A stretch of DNA of 63,140 bases from an uncultured Acetatifactor sp. (GTDB lineage: Bacteria > Bacillota > Clostridia > Lachnospirales > Lachnospiraceae), in contig CAJUGL010000008.1 of assembly GCA_910586515.1 (NCBI GenBank), positions 21,681 through 84,820 on the forward strand. Reading direction: 5' to 3'. The translations under genes and the position numbers were made by a program. Below the pieces are notes generated by a model. It was not told the DNA's origin and did not search any database. It worked only from the letters and a program-made list of their open reading frames with translations. The stretch's first letter is position 1, and each line of letters starts with the position of its first letter. Positions 43,378-52,676 of this stretch are shown here, in pieces.

Positions 43378-44235
43378 ATGGAATGGATTGAAAGATTAAA
43401 CGAAGCCCTGAACTACATGGAAGAACATATGACGGATGAGATTGATATCAGGCAGCTCGGGCGGATTGCCTGCTGCTCCTCTTATCATTTTCAGAGAATG
43501 TTCACTTATATGGCCGGGATTCCCCTGTCCGAATATATCCGCAGGCGGAAAATGTCCCTTGCCGCCGTGGACCTCCAGGGAAAGGACATGAAAATCATAG
43601 ATGTGGCTTCCAGGTATGGGTACAGCTCTCCCACTGCCTTCAACAGGGCATTTCAGTCCGTCCATGGAATTGCCCCCTCCGCCCTGAAAAAGGAGGGCAT
43701 CGCCGTAAAATCCTTCCCGCCGATTACTTTTAAAATCACAGTCAAAGGAGTGGAAGAAATGAATTATCGAATCGAGACAAAAGAGCCCTTCCGCATCATA
43801 GGCGTATCCGTGCCTCTGGAAAAAGACATCGAGAAGAATTTTGCGGTGATTCCCGCCAAATGGGGCGAAATATCCGCCGACGGCACATTACAGCGTCTGG
43901 CAGCCATGATCGACACGCCGCCCTATGGCGTATTGGGCGTCAGCACCTGCAATGACACGGAACCCTGGCGGTACTATATCGCAGTCTCCTCCTCCCATGC
44001 GGCAGAAGGTCTGGAAGAATACACCGTGCCCGGAGCTACCTGGGCCATATTCTCCGGAACGGGCACGAATCAGGCCATCCAGGAACTGGAGAGACGCATC
44101 GTGACGGAATGGCTTCCCACTTCCGGGTACGAGTACGGCAATGCCCCGGACGTGGAAGTCTACCTGAATCCGGACCCGGAAAATGCCCGGTTTGAAGTGT
44201 GGATACCTGTGGTAAAACGCCGGACCACAGCCTGA
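43378..44235 (+). CDS. AraC family regulator with GyrI-like effector domain
   Basis: 285 residues from ATG 43378, 9 nt after GGAGG; the ATG at 43372 is too close. Residues 1-105 are an AraC HTH pair (DIRQLGRIACCSSYHFQRMFTYMAGIPLSEYIRRRKM, IDVASRYGYSSPTAFNRAFQSVHGIAPS). Residues 125-285 form a GyrI-like/SOUL-type small-molecule domain. Such Rob/SoxS-like regulators respond to drugs. A terminator follows. Confidence 0.92.
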   Translation: MEWIERLNEALNYMEEHMTDEIDIRQLGRIACCSSYHFQRMFTYMAGIPLSEYIRRRKMSLAAVDLQGKDMKIIDVASRYGYSSPTAFNRAFQSVHGIAPSALKKEGIAVKSFPPITFKITVKGVEEMNYRIETKEPFRIIGVSVPLEKDIEKNFAVIPAKWGEISADGTLQRLAAMIDTPPYGVLGVSTCNDTEPWRYYIAVSSSHAAEGLEEYTVPGATWAIFSGTGTNQAIQELERRIVTEWLPTSGYEYGNAPDVEVYLNPDPENARFEVWIPVVKRRTTA

Positions 44236-44250
44236 AACCATGGAATAACA

Positions 44251-44274
44251 CCGCCGGAATCCCCCGGCGGTTTT
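44251..44274 (+). terminator. Terminator of the AraC-type gene
   Basis: CCGCCGG pairs with CCGGCGG across a short loop, followed by TTTT. Confidence 0.85.
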
Positions 44275-44385
44275 GGGCCGTCCGGGTCCCTCTTCCCACC
44301 TGCCCCGCTGAGGGTCCGGCCCGGATATTCTGTCAGTACAGGAAAACTTCTCTTACTTTCTCTTTCAGTATGTCACAGTTCTGTA

Positions 44386-46021
44386 TCAAAAACATGGCAT
44401 CAAATTATTACAGCGCTCCTGCACAATTTTTGCTATATATTCTTTCCATGCCGATGCCTCTAAGATATCCCTGCCTGCTTCACATGCCGTAATCAATTCC
44501 TTAATCCTCTCCGGGGCTGCCTGTTTCGCTTCAAACATCGCCATAAAATATTGACGAAATTGCGCTACGGTAAACGGTACGATATCGAGTCTTTGCTTTA
44601 CATCATCTTTTGTGTACCAAATTCCATGTCTAAATGTCTCTGCCGTGTTGGTATCAATTTTAACCGCGATAAACATCCCATATACCGGTTTATCATATTT
44701 CAGCACGGCCTCTGATACATGCCTCCTGACAGGCTCCCCCTCCATAGCTTCCTGTCTTGATGAAGCAGACATGGTTACTTCTGTCAAAATCAAAAAGTCT
44801 TCAAACTCACAATAGAGATCGCCTTTACCGCCTCCTGCAGCGGAAACAGGAAGAAAGTCCGAATCCAATCTGAATCCGCGAACCTCATATGGCTTATTCA
44901 CCATATGATTTACTGCCAATGCCGCCCGCCACAACGTCCATTCCAAATATGCAGGGGTTTCATCCCTGGGAACTTCTATCGCACTATCCTCATCATATAC
45001 AATCTTACCGCCGCCCTTTATCAAAAGTGACATATAGTCCGCAATTTCCTTCCACTGTTTACACTGTTCACCTGCGTACTTAATCTCATCCGTCTGCGCC
45101 AGTGTATTTTCCAGTCTTTGCCTGGCAATATTGACCTCTGTTGGAGTATTCAGCGAAAAATTTGATATATCAAAAATAACATGACGGTCTTTCATCTGTT
45201 TCTTCAGATCCTCCAATAAGGCCTTTGCAACATCCATGTCATCTGTAGGCAAAGGCGCACCCATACAGAGTTTCCCGTATGCATCCATAAGGGACTCATT
45301 TCCTGCAGTGCTTTTCGCCAATTTCTCTGCAAGTACATGTTTTGCAGGCACAATCATAATTCCGCGCCCTTTCCGCTGAAATATGCCAGATATGCGAAGA
45401 TAACGCATATTCATATCACAGTAGTCAAAGAAATTATCATTTTTGTTCTTATAATTTTTTCCCCGTCTGGCAATTTCCTGTTTATCAAACAGGCGTTTTG
45501 CAGATGCTGTGGCTCTTCGTTTTCTTAAATCAAGTATATTTTCTACAACCTCAGTCAGATCACAGCCTGGATTAGTGGTTTGACCCCATAATGCAAATTC
45601 TATTCTGCTCAGTTCCGTAAAACCGGTTTGCTTCTCCAATTCAAGCATAATCGCCAATAACCACCTTAATGGAGAAAAGTATTGAAAACTATCCGGAATG
45701 GGAACCTGTTCAACACTCATAGAACGTAAGAAGCATTCCTGAACAGCGGGATATGTATCTGCCTGTAAAAATGTTCTTCCAAACGGTGTCAGTTCATCCA
45801 TTTTCCCCAACTTTTCCTGTATTCCCGCACTTTTCTTCACCTGCGGATAGATAAAGCCGTTTTTAGCAAACATCAGCCGCCATTTTCTTGCATGACTTCC
45901 CGATACATCTTTACCATTTTCATTTTGAATAATACCTTCGGCATTTAAAAGATTCATGAATCCGATTCGGATTTCTTAGTCCCGTATTCCCCACAAGCCA
46001 GATATCAACTTTTTCTCCCAT
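44386..46021 (-). pseudogene. AlwI-like type II restriction endonuclease, frameshifted
   Basis: The large frame (44386-45957, 523 residues) matches the AlwI family of type IIS restriction enzymes: MNLLNAEGIIQN, SGSHARKWRLMFAKNGFI, and a nuclease core with FEDFLILTEVTMSASSRQEAMEGEPVRRHV. The true start is ATG 46021, with GGGAGG 6 nt upstream, giving MGEKVDIWLVGNTGLRNPNRI; after that the frame ends at a stop, and MNLLNAEG continues in another frame. A piece between the two is probably missing. The nuclease is likely inactive unless it restarts internally. Usual target of the family is GGATC. Confidence 0.75.
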
Positions 46022-46034
46022 GGATTACCTCCCA

Positions 46035-47116
46035 TTAATATGCCACAAATAAATACTCCTGTACTTTATTCCGGTTAGTTTTCGCCTCTTTCTGATTTGC
46101 AAAGGAATAACAATAATCAATAGGTACAACCTCTACATGCTCTTTATATTTAGCCAACAATGCAACCATTTCGTCCTGTGTTGGCTGACTGTTAGATGAA
46201 TAAGACACAATGAATATGCTCTCCTCAAATTTCTTAAACAACATATCAAACGCATCTGCCGCTCCTTTCCGGGTAGAAAACGGAGTCGGATATGACTTGA
46301 ATTTTTTCGTCTGTGTATTCTGCTGAATCTCTACCCCCTGCCAATCACGGGCAAGTCCTTCTACAAAATGATATCTTCTCACATATTCATTGTCAGAAAG
46401 AGGAGAGTAATACGGCGGATCTATATACACCAAATCCGGCTTTACCTCACACAGTTTCATCGCGTCTCCCAATCTGGCCTTATTCACCTTTCCATTGTCA
46501 AAAACGGACTCATTTATTACATCTACTGCCTCTAAAAACTGCTGTCGCAGAGATTTCTGCAGATCTTTTCGTCCGTCATTATAGCGCTGTCCCGTATAGG
46601 TAAAAATTCCCCTGGGACGTTTTTTATGCATGCTCTAATCAATGCCGACATTGCAATCGCATGTTTATACGGATCCTGTATAGCGGCTATATTCATCCGC
46701 ATTACATCAATCAACTCATTTTCCTCATCTGTATAATATAAATCTTTGAAGGTAGTTGACACAAAATGATCCGATTCGTTCCTGGCAATCGTCAATTCTT
46801 CAGCCTCTTCTTTTGGCAGAGTAACATGATTATTTTCAATCATAGCCTTGGCAAACATATTTGACATAGACATATAATCATTGCTTACCACGGATTTTCC
46901 CTGTGCTTTAAACATATATCCGACAATACCGGAACCAGAGAACAAATCTACCACAGAATCAAAATCAAACCGGGAAGATACCGTCCAAATGTGCGATAAT
47001 AACTTACTCTTTGAACCCATGAAACGAGTAGATGGATATTTCCCCACCTGTTCCGGCAGCGATTCCTGAACAACCTTAAATAAATTCTTCCTTATCGGCG
47101 GTATAGTTACAATCAC
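46035..47116 (-). pseudogene. D12-class adenine DNA methyltransferase, frameshifted at an A6 run
   Basis: The 5' part (GTG 47116, with GGAGAGGAT upstream) has STRFMGSKSKLL and the SAM motif DLFSGSGIVGYMFK; the 3' part (46035-46631) has the catalytic DLVYIDPPYYSPLSDNEYVRRYHFVEGL. They are in adjacent frames and join if one base is added to the T6/A6 run at 46,620-46,625 (giving RACIKKRPRGIFTYTG). So a single-base loss, or a phase-variable tract, splits the gene. Second methyltransferase of the AlwI-like system. Confidence 0.8.
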
Positions 47117-47169
47117 ATCCTCTCCATTTCGTTTCGCACTATCGCATGAAATATATCGCTTTGTCGGAA

Positions 47170-47367
47170 TTACTTTAATGCAAAAAATAAAGCGCCGCCA
47201 CCGACAAATGGCTCGATATATCGTCCATATGCTTCCGGAACTCTTTCAGTCAACTCCTTTAACAGCTGTGTTTTTCCACCAGCCCATTTGAGAATGGGTT
47301 TAGCCTGAATTATGTTTTTCCTCTTTTCTAATAACTGTTCCATGCCCCACCTCTCATGTTTATTCAA
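47170..47367 (-). pseudogene. First D12-class methyltransferase, N-terminal fragment
   Basis: 65 residues with AKPILKWAGGKTQLLKELTERVPEAYGRY and the motif FVGGGALFFALK, then a stop. The rest, including the DPPY motif, is absent, and the sequence passes directly into the second methyltransferase region. Type IIS systems need two methyltransferases because their site is asymmetric; this one was lost by deletion. Confidence 0.75.
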
Positions 47368-47448
47368 GCGTCTCAGTACTGTTCCTCACAACTTTTCTGC
47401 ATTTAAAACTACTGATTTAGCCGAACATTTGATCGCCCGCACTATTTT

Positions 47449-47542
47449 AACGCGAAAAGAATGCGTTTTGGCGCCCGCAAGTCTCGCAAAATTGCACAGA
47501 GCGCAATTTTGACTTCACGAGAGGTGCTGTCTGAACTGTTAC
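47449..47542. repeat. Dispersed repeat, copy C
   Basis: The reverse complement of the 26,361-26,460 repeat with about 10% difference: AACGCGAAAAGAATGCGTTTTG, GGCGCCCGCAAGTCTCGC, TGACTTCACGAGAGGTGCTGTC and CTGAACTGTTAC. It lacks the second GTAACAGTTCAG arm. It lies between the methyltransferase fragment and the kinase-like gene. Confidence 0.8.
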
Positions 47543-47576
47543 CAATATTCACTGACTGCATTTCCCGTCTTCTCTA

Positions 47577-48659
47577 TTAATCAAGCCGGATATCCGCTTT
47601 TTCCGCTATCCCGTACTCCTCAAAATACTTCTCCTCCAGAGGAATCCATTTCTTTTGGAAAAGCTCCGCCAGGGCCTCCCCGTTCCGCAGGGAGATCCGG
47701 CGCAGCTGCTCCCCGGGTTCCACATCAGAAAAAACGGTCAGGGAAGCATAGTTTCCAAAGCGGGGATGACAGCTGTAGGAACCCTCCACAATCCGAAAGG
47801 ACTTGTTTTCCACTGTGCATTCCCCCACATAATCTTTTTTACCGCAGTCAAATATACGATAAGAAAAACATTCCGGCAGAGCCAGAAAGGGAAGCACCTC
47901 CTCCAGAAATCTTTCGTAATGGACATTCCCTCCCGGCTCGTCATATCGCTGCTTTGTCCGGAGAGAGGGCGGCAGGAAAAAATCATCCATCTGCACCACT
48001 GCTGCGTCCAGAATCCGGCACAGCAGCCTGGCCATGGTTGACTTTCCCGAAGCGGCCCTGCCGTCTATCGCGATAATGCAGGGATGCCTTGTGGCGGGCA
48101 GCTCCGATATTTTTTCCAGAAGGGGAAACAGGCGGACATACCTGCGGTCCACAATCCGGTAAGCCGGTCCCTCCGCCTCCCTGTACTGATGGCTGTGGTG
48201 CACAGGGCCGGAGGAGACTTTTTCGGCGCCGTCGCTCTGCGTTCCCGGAGCCGGACTTTCGTATTCCTCCAGATAACTCTTCCACGCTTCCGGACCAAAG
48301 GGAAGCCTCCCCTCTTCCGCCGCCCGGCCCGCTGTCTTCAGATACACTGAAAACGCCCTGCCGTCCCGGTTCTCTGCGGAAGCCGCAAACATCCGGAAAA
48401 GCCACTGCAGCGGCAGACCCCTGAACCTCCAGGCGCTCAGATTGACACGGCAGACCGTATCCGAAATATTTTCATACAGCGCCGTATCCCTTGCCTCTGT
48501 GGCCGCATACTCCTCTCCCAGATACCGCCGGGCTCCCTGCAGATCGCTCAGCAGATGCTCCGCCCCATAAGCGGCCTGATAGCACATTTTGACAATATCC
48601 TGCGGCTGAACCGAGGGATGCATTTCCACCTGCTCCTTAAGATATCTTTCAAAGTTCAT
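47577..48659 (-). CDS. P-loop kinase-like protein (uridine-kinase fold) with N-terminal extension
   Basis: 360 residues. Residues about 190-345 form a uridine/phosphoribulokinase-like P-loop domain: IIAIDGRAASGKSTMARLLCRIL (P-loop 200-208), VVQMDDFFLPPSLRT, and IVEGSYSCHPRFGNYASLTVFSDV. Residues 1-185 are a separate helical domain (PSVQPQDIVKMCYQAAYGAEHLL) found with this kinase in other Clostridia. Substrate unknown; a nucleoside or sugar phosphate is a guess. Confidence 0.82.
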   Translation of the reverse strand: MNFERYLKEQVEMHPSVQPQDIVKMCYQAAYGAEHLLSDLQGARRYLGEEYAATEARDTALYENISDTVCRVNLSAWRFRGLPLQWLFRMFAASAENRDGRAFSVYLKTAGRAAEEGRLPFGPEAWKSYLEEYESPAPGTQSDGAEKVSSGPVHHSHQYREAEGPAYRIVDRRYVRLFPLLEKISELPATRHPCIIAIDGRAASGKSTMARLLCRILDAAVVQMDDFFLPPSLRTKQRYDEPGGNVHYERFLEEVLPFLALPECFSYRIFDCGKKDYVGECTVENKSFRIVEGSYSCHPRFGNYASLTVFSDVEPGEQLRRISLRNGEALAELFQKKWIPLEEKYFEEYGIAEKADIRLD

Positions 48660-48691
48660 ATAGGCGCCTCCTTCCTGATTGAGACTGACAG

Positions 48692-49243
48692 TCAGCCCGC
48701 CGTCCCGGGATACCTGACCGGAATCAGCCTGGCCTTCTCCAGGGCAAACGCTATGGCCGGAAGCAGCGCAAGCTGAATCAGCAGTCCCGGCAGTGCCGTC
48801 ACAAAATAACCGGTAACCCAGGCTTCCAGGGAATAGCTTCCGGAAGCAAAGATCAGCGCCCTGGACGCCCCGGCCACAATCCTGCCCGCCAGCAGAGCCC
48901 CAATGAGACTGATATACAGATCAGCCAGGGCATTCTTTGTATGAACAAACTGCATGATCAGCCCTGCCACAAGTCCGTAGGCCGCAAGCTCCACAATCAT
49001 GGAAGGCAGATAGGCCATGGACGGCATCCCGGTAAACAGTGAGGACACCACAGGCCCCGCAGCTCCGCACAGCAGCCCGAAGGGCCACCCGCAGACCAGA
49101 CCGCACAGCAGCACCGGCATGTGCATGGGGCAGTAAATATTGCCTGCGTTGGGAATGGCATGAAAGGCCATGGGCAGCACCACGCACAGGGCAATGCAGG
49201 CAGCAGTCAGAATTGCTTTTTTCACATAAGATAATTTTTTCAT
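48692..49243 (-). CDS. ECF transporter substrate-binding S component
   Basis: 183 residues with five or six membrane helices. The PMHMPVLLCGLVCGWPFGLLCG and SSLFTGMPSMAYLPSMIVELAAYG stretches are usual in S components, which sit in the membrane and catch a vitamin or metal ion. I cannot tell the substrate. It lies just downstream of the T and A components, so this is a dedicated (group I-like) set. Confidence 0.85.
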   Translation of the reverse strand: MKKLSYVKKAILTAACIALCVVLPMAFHAIPNAGNIYCPMHMPVLLCGLVCGWPFGLLCGAAGPVVSSLFTGMPSMAYLPSMIVELAAYGLVAGLIMQFVHTKNALADLYISLIGALLAGRIVAGASRALIFASGSYSLEAWVTGYFVTALPGLLIQLALLPAIAFALEKARLIPVRYPGTAG

Positions 49244-49359
49244 CTGGAAAATCCCTCCGTCTTATATTCTGTTTTTCATTTTTTTATTATTATTTTTTAC
49301 ATCTTACCCCGCTTTGACGCATATTCGCCTGGGGGAAACAGGCCCTCCACCGTTCCTGC

Positions 49360-50148
49360 TCACAGCTCTGCTTCCACAGCGCAGAGCAGGCAGCAGAGCA
49401 GAATCCCCATGCCGTCCGCAGCCGACAGCGTCCGCCTCCCGGGCCTGGCTTTCCTCTTTGTCCTGCGGTATCCCCTGGCCTCCATGGCCACCGCCAGTTC
49501 ATCCGCCCTCCGAAACGCCGCCAGAAAGACAGGCACCACCAAAGGCACAATGCTTTTCGCCCTCTCGGACAGCTTCCTGCTCTCAAAGCGGGCGCCTCTG
49601 GCAATCTGGGCCTTTCGAATCATCTCCGCCTCTTGGGAAAAAACAGGGATAAACTGAATCGCCGCCCCCAGAATCATGGCCACATCCCGTATGGGAACCC
49701 CGATAAACCGCAGAGGATACAGCAGGCTTTCCATGGCTCCGGTCAACTCCAGGGGAGAGGTGACGGATACCAGAAGATTCCCCAGAACCATGGCCATTGC
49801 CACCCGCAGTACCACCTGCAGTCCCTGGACCAGGCCCTCCGGGGAAAGTTGAAAAATCCACCATTTCCACCAGGTCTGCTCTGTCTCAAAGAAAACCATG
49901 TTCATCAACAGGATCAGGCAGAAAAACGGCCCCATCCCCTTTACCCCGCCCAAAGCAGTCCCAAAGCCCAGGCGGGAAAGCCAGATCAGCGCCCCAAGCC
50001 CTCCTGCCATCAGTCCGTACCCGGGAAGGGTATCGCAGAGCACCACGGCCGCAAGAAGCAGCAGCATACAGAGCAGCTTGCTGAAGGAATCCATTTTGTG
50101 AAGGACCGAATCTCCCTCTCTGTAGCTTCCCGCCGGAAGAAAACTCAT
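49360..50148 (-). CDS. ecfT: ECF transporter T component (EcfT/CbiQ family)
   Basis: 262 residues with about five membrane helices and the coupling-helix motif (AQIARGARFESRKLSERAKS). It couples the two ATPases to the S component. Its start overlaps the ecfA2 end by 4 bases. Confidence 0.92.
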   Translation of the reverse strand: MSFLPAGSYREGDSVLHKMDSFSKLLCMLLLLAAVVLCDTLPGYGLMAGGLGALIWLSRLGFGTALGGVKGMGPFFCLILLMNMVFFETEQTWWKWWIFQLSPEGLVQGLQVVLRVAMAMVLGNLLVSVTSPLELTGAMESLLYPLRFIGVPIRDVAMILGAAIQFIPVFSQEAEMIRKAQIARGARFESRKLSERAKSIVPLVVPVFLAAFRRADELAVAMEARGYRRTKRKARPGRRTLSAADGMGILLCCLLCAVEAEL

Positions 50149-51041
50149 TCCCCTTCACCTGCCTTTATCGTCTTTTTTATTTCGTTTAAAAGAACATCAT
50201 ATTTCGTTATAGAAGAGTCCTGCAGCAGCCCACGCTCATACAGGGCCCGGGCAATGCGTCTTACCTCCCCTGCCCCGATGTGCAGCGCTTCCGCCCGCTG
50301 AAGGTCCCCGAATATTTCCTCCGGCGTTCCCTCTGCCGCAAGCCTTCCGCCGTCCAGAACCAGAATCCGGTCCGCATACCCGCAAAGGGCGTCCGCATTG
50401 TGGGATATCATCAGGATGGTGGTTCCCTGTCTGCGCAGCCGGTCTGCCAGCTCCAAAAATCCCTCCCTGCCCAGGGGGTCCAGTCCCGCTATCGGCTCGT
50501 CAAACAGCAAAATCCGTGGTCTGGCCGCCAACACCCCTGCCATGGCCACCCGCCGTTTCTCTCCTCCGGACAGGGACAGAGGCGATTTTTGAAGCAGCCT
50601 TTGTTTCGGCAGCCGCCTCTTTTCGGACGATTCCCACTCCGGTTCAAATCCCACAGCCTCCAGGGCCCATCTTACCCGCTCCGCCTTCTCCGCCCTGCTC
50701 AGGGACAGATGCTTCAGGGCAAAAGCTACATCCTTCTCCACTGTAGTTTCAAAAAGCTGGGATTCCGGATATTGAAATACGATTCCCAGTTTCCCCCGCA
50801 GCGCTTCCCGGTCATACCCCGGCTCATTGATATCCTCCCCGTCTATGAGAATCTGCCCCTCCCCGGGAGTGAGCAGTCCGGCAATCAGCTGAATCAACGT
50901 TGACTTTCCGCAGCCGGTATGTCCCATGATCCCCACAAATTCCCCGTCCTCCACACGGAAGGAAATATCTCTCAAAGCCCGCACCTCCAGGGGCGTCCCT
51001 TCCCCGTAACGGCAGGATACGTTTCTCACTTCAATCGGCAT
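50145..51041 (-). CDS. ecfA2: ECF transporter ATPase EcfA2
   Basis: 298 residues. Walker A GHTGCGKST (about 40-48), signature LSGGEKRRVAMAGV, Walker B RILLFDEPIAGLDPLGRE, H-loop ISHNADAL. EcfA-type with MPIEVRNVSCRYGEGTPLEVRALRD. Overlaps ecfA1 by 16 bases. Confidence 0.95.
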   Translation of the reverse strand: MPIEVRNVSCRYGEGTPLEVRALRDISFRVEDGEFVGIMGHTGCGKSTLIQLIAGLLTPGEGQILIDGEDINEPGYDREALRGKLGIVFQYPESQLFETTVEKDVAFALKHLSLSRAEKAERVRWALEAVGFEPEWESSEKRRLPKQRLLQKSPLSLSGGEKRRVAMAGVLAARPRILLFDEPIAGLDPLGREGFLELADRLRRQGTTILMISHNADALCGYADRILVLDGGRLAAEGTPEEIFGDLQRAEALHIGAGEVRRIARALYERGLLQDSSITKYDVLLNEIKKTIKAGEGE

Positions 51042-51856
51042 AGCTCCTCCACCAGTTCCCCCTCAGTCAGCGGACACCTCTCCAGAATGATTCCGCTGTC
51101 CAGTAAATCATAATAAAGCCGAACCGCAGCGGGCGGCAGCAGCCCCGCCTGGGCCAAAAGCTCCCTGTCCGTCAAAATCTCCCGGGGACTCCCGCTTTTT
51201 CGCAGCTGCCCTTTTTGCATCAGAAAGATGCGGTCCGCGGCCAGAGTCTCCTCCACATAATGCGTGATCATCAAGACGGTCTTTCCCATTTCGTGAATCT
51301 GCTGCAGACAGGCCAGCACTTCCCTGCGGCCCTGGGGATCCAGCATGGAAGTAGCCTCGTCAAACACCAGAATCTCCGGCTCCATGACCAGGACGCCTGC
51401 GGCAGCCACCCTCTGCTTCTGGCCTCCCGACAACATATGCGGGGAATGTCGTTCATACCCCTGCATTCCAACCAACGAAAGAGCCCTGCTGACCCGCCCC
51501 GGTATCTCCTCCTCAGGCGTGTCGTAATTCCGGAGGCCGAAGGCCACATCCTCCTCCACAATGGACGAGACGAACTGATTGTCCGGATTCTGGAAAACCA
51601 TTCCGCACAGACGCCGCAGCTCCCAGAGGCATGCTTCCTCTCCCGGGTCCAGATTCCATACCCGGAGTGTCCCCTTCTGCAGGGGAAGAATCCCGTTCAG
51701 CAGCCTGACCAAGGTTGACTTTCCACAGCCGTTGGCCCCCAGAACCGCAATAAATTCCCCCTCTTCAATCCCAAAGGAAATGTCCTTCAGAACAGGATTG
51801 CTGACACCGTCATCGTCATAGGTAAAGGATATCTGATTTCCCATTACTGCCTGCAT
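51026..51856 (-). CDS. ecfA1: ECF transporter ATPase EcfA1
   Basis: 276 residues from ATG 51856 (AAGGAGG 7 nt upstream); the frame is open to 51916 but that part overlaps the leader terminator. Walker A GANGCGKST, signature LSGGQKQRVAAAGV, Walker B EILVFDEATSMLDPQGR. First gene of the ECF operon, downstream of the structured leader. Confidence 0.95.
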   Translation of the reverse strand: MQAVMGNQISFTYDDDGVSNPVLKDISFGIEEGEFIAVLGANGCGKSTLVRLLNGILPLQKGTLRVWNLDPGEEACLWELRRLCGMVFQNPDNQFVSSIVEEDVAFGLRNYDTPEEEIPGRVSRALSLVGMQGYERHSPHMLSGGQKQRVAAAGVLVMEPEILVFDEATSMLDPQGRREVLACLQQIHEMGKTVLMITHYVEETLAADRIFLMQKGQLRKSGSPREILTDRELLAQAGLLPPAAVRLYYDLLDSGIILERCPLTEGELVEELCRLK

Positions 51857-51914
51857 TTTGCAGCCTCCTTCCTGGGCCGGATTCCATACCTTTTTTCGGA
51901 ACAGGTTCCGACGC

Positions 51915-52089
51915 AAAAAAGACTGCCGCCTCCGTCTTCTGACAGACCACGACAGTCTTCCTGACTATCTATCCCGCATAAAAATCCGTTCGCTCCACAC
52001 TGATGATACAAGCAACCGGCTTCTGCCGGTCTTTGCCGGGTAGGCCCGGCATCTGCAGATATTGTAACACATTTACATTCCGCCTGCAA
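51915..52089 (-). promoter_or_regulatory. Structured leader with promoter and terminator (riboswitch candidate) of the ECF operon
   Basis: Minus strand promoter TTGCAG (52089-52084), 17 bases, TACAAT (52066-52061). The transcript would form GCCGGG-CCTA-CCCGGC and ACCGGC-AGAA-GCCGGT hairpins, then a single-stranded part, then a terminator with arms 51953-51959 and 51919-51925 plus six T, about 60 bp before ecfA1. A 27-codon ORF (52052-51969) starts within a few bases of the predicted transcript start. It matches no riboswitch consensus I can recall (TPP, THF, cobalamin, preQ1, FMN or NiCo). Confidence 0.7.
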
Positions 52090-52099
52090 GGCTTTCTGA

Positions 52100-52516
52100 T
52101 CATTTTCGCCCTGCAATGATCTCCCGTATCCTGAAAATGCAGTCCTCCACCAGTGCGGATGCAGGGAGTCTTCCCACCCCTGCAATATAATTGTCGCACA
52201 GATTCATGGGCAGAAGAACCCGGGCGGCCCGGCTCTGGCCCACAGCCATTGCCATCCCCGGCGTGATCTCTCCCCAGAGGGAGTCCGCAATGACGATCCC
52301 GATGGGCCCCACAATAATGTCAGCCCTGCGGCATCCCACCGCCACCGCGTTTTCCCCTGTGGCCCCGTGGTCCGCCCCGGCCTTCAGCATGGCCTGGGTG
52401 GCAAGGGCGTTGGTTCCGGCTGCTATAACCGTCTGGTCCGGCAATGCCTTTTTAATTCCTTCCACCAACTGCCGTCCCACTCCGCCGCCCTGTCCGTCTA
52501 TGACCAAAATGTTCAT
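52100..52516 (-). CDS. DUF3842 family protein
   Basis: 138 residues: MNILVIDGQGGGVGRQLVEGIKKALP at the start (nucleotide-binding-like Gly-rich loop), AAGTNALATQAMLKAGAD, GENAVAVGCRRADIIVGPIGIVIADSLWGEITPGMAMAVG and LPMNLCDNYIAGVG. DUF3842 is common in Lachnospiraceae, of unknown function, and often near metal-binding or transport genes. It precedes the ECF leader on the same strand. Confidence 0.88.
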   Translation of the reverse strand: MNILVIDGQGGGVGRQLVEGIKKALPDQTVIAAGTNALATQAMLKAGADHGATGENAVAVGCRRADIIVGPIGIVIADSLWGEITPGMAMAVGQSRAARVLLPMNLCDNYIAGVGRLPASALVEDCIFRIREIIAGRK

Positions 52517-52676
52517 TCCAACCTCCCTGTCACCCGCCTGACTTCTTCCTTTTTCATGATCCGGTCCGAAGCGCCGCTATCTGCCAAACGCCCTGCTGTC
52601 CTAAAAGCCCCGGACCGGGTATCCTCCATCTGTCAGCTCGATTATAACATGGCGGCTCCGGACTGGCAATCCTCTT

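Noticed and set aside
51915..52089. T-box leader
   Set aside because: The conserved T-box sequence (AGGGTGG...ACCGCG) is absent.
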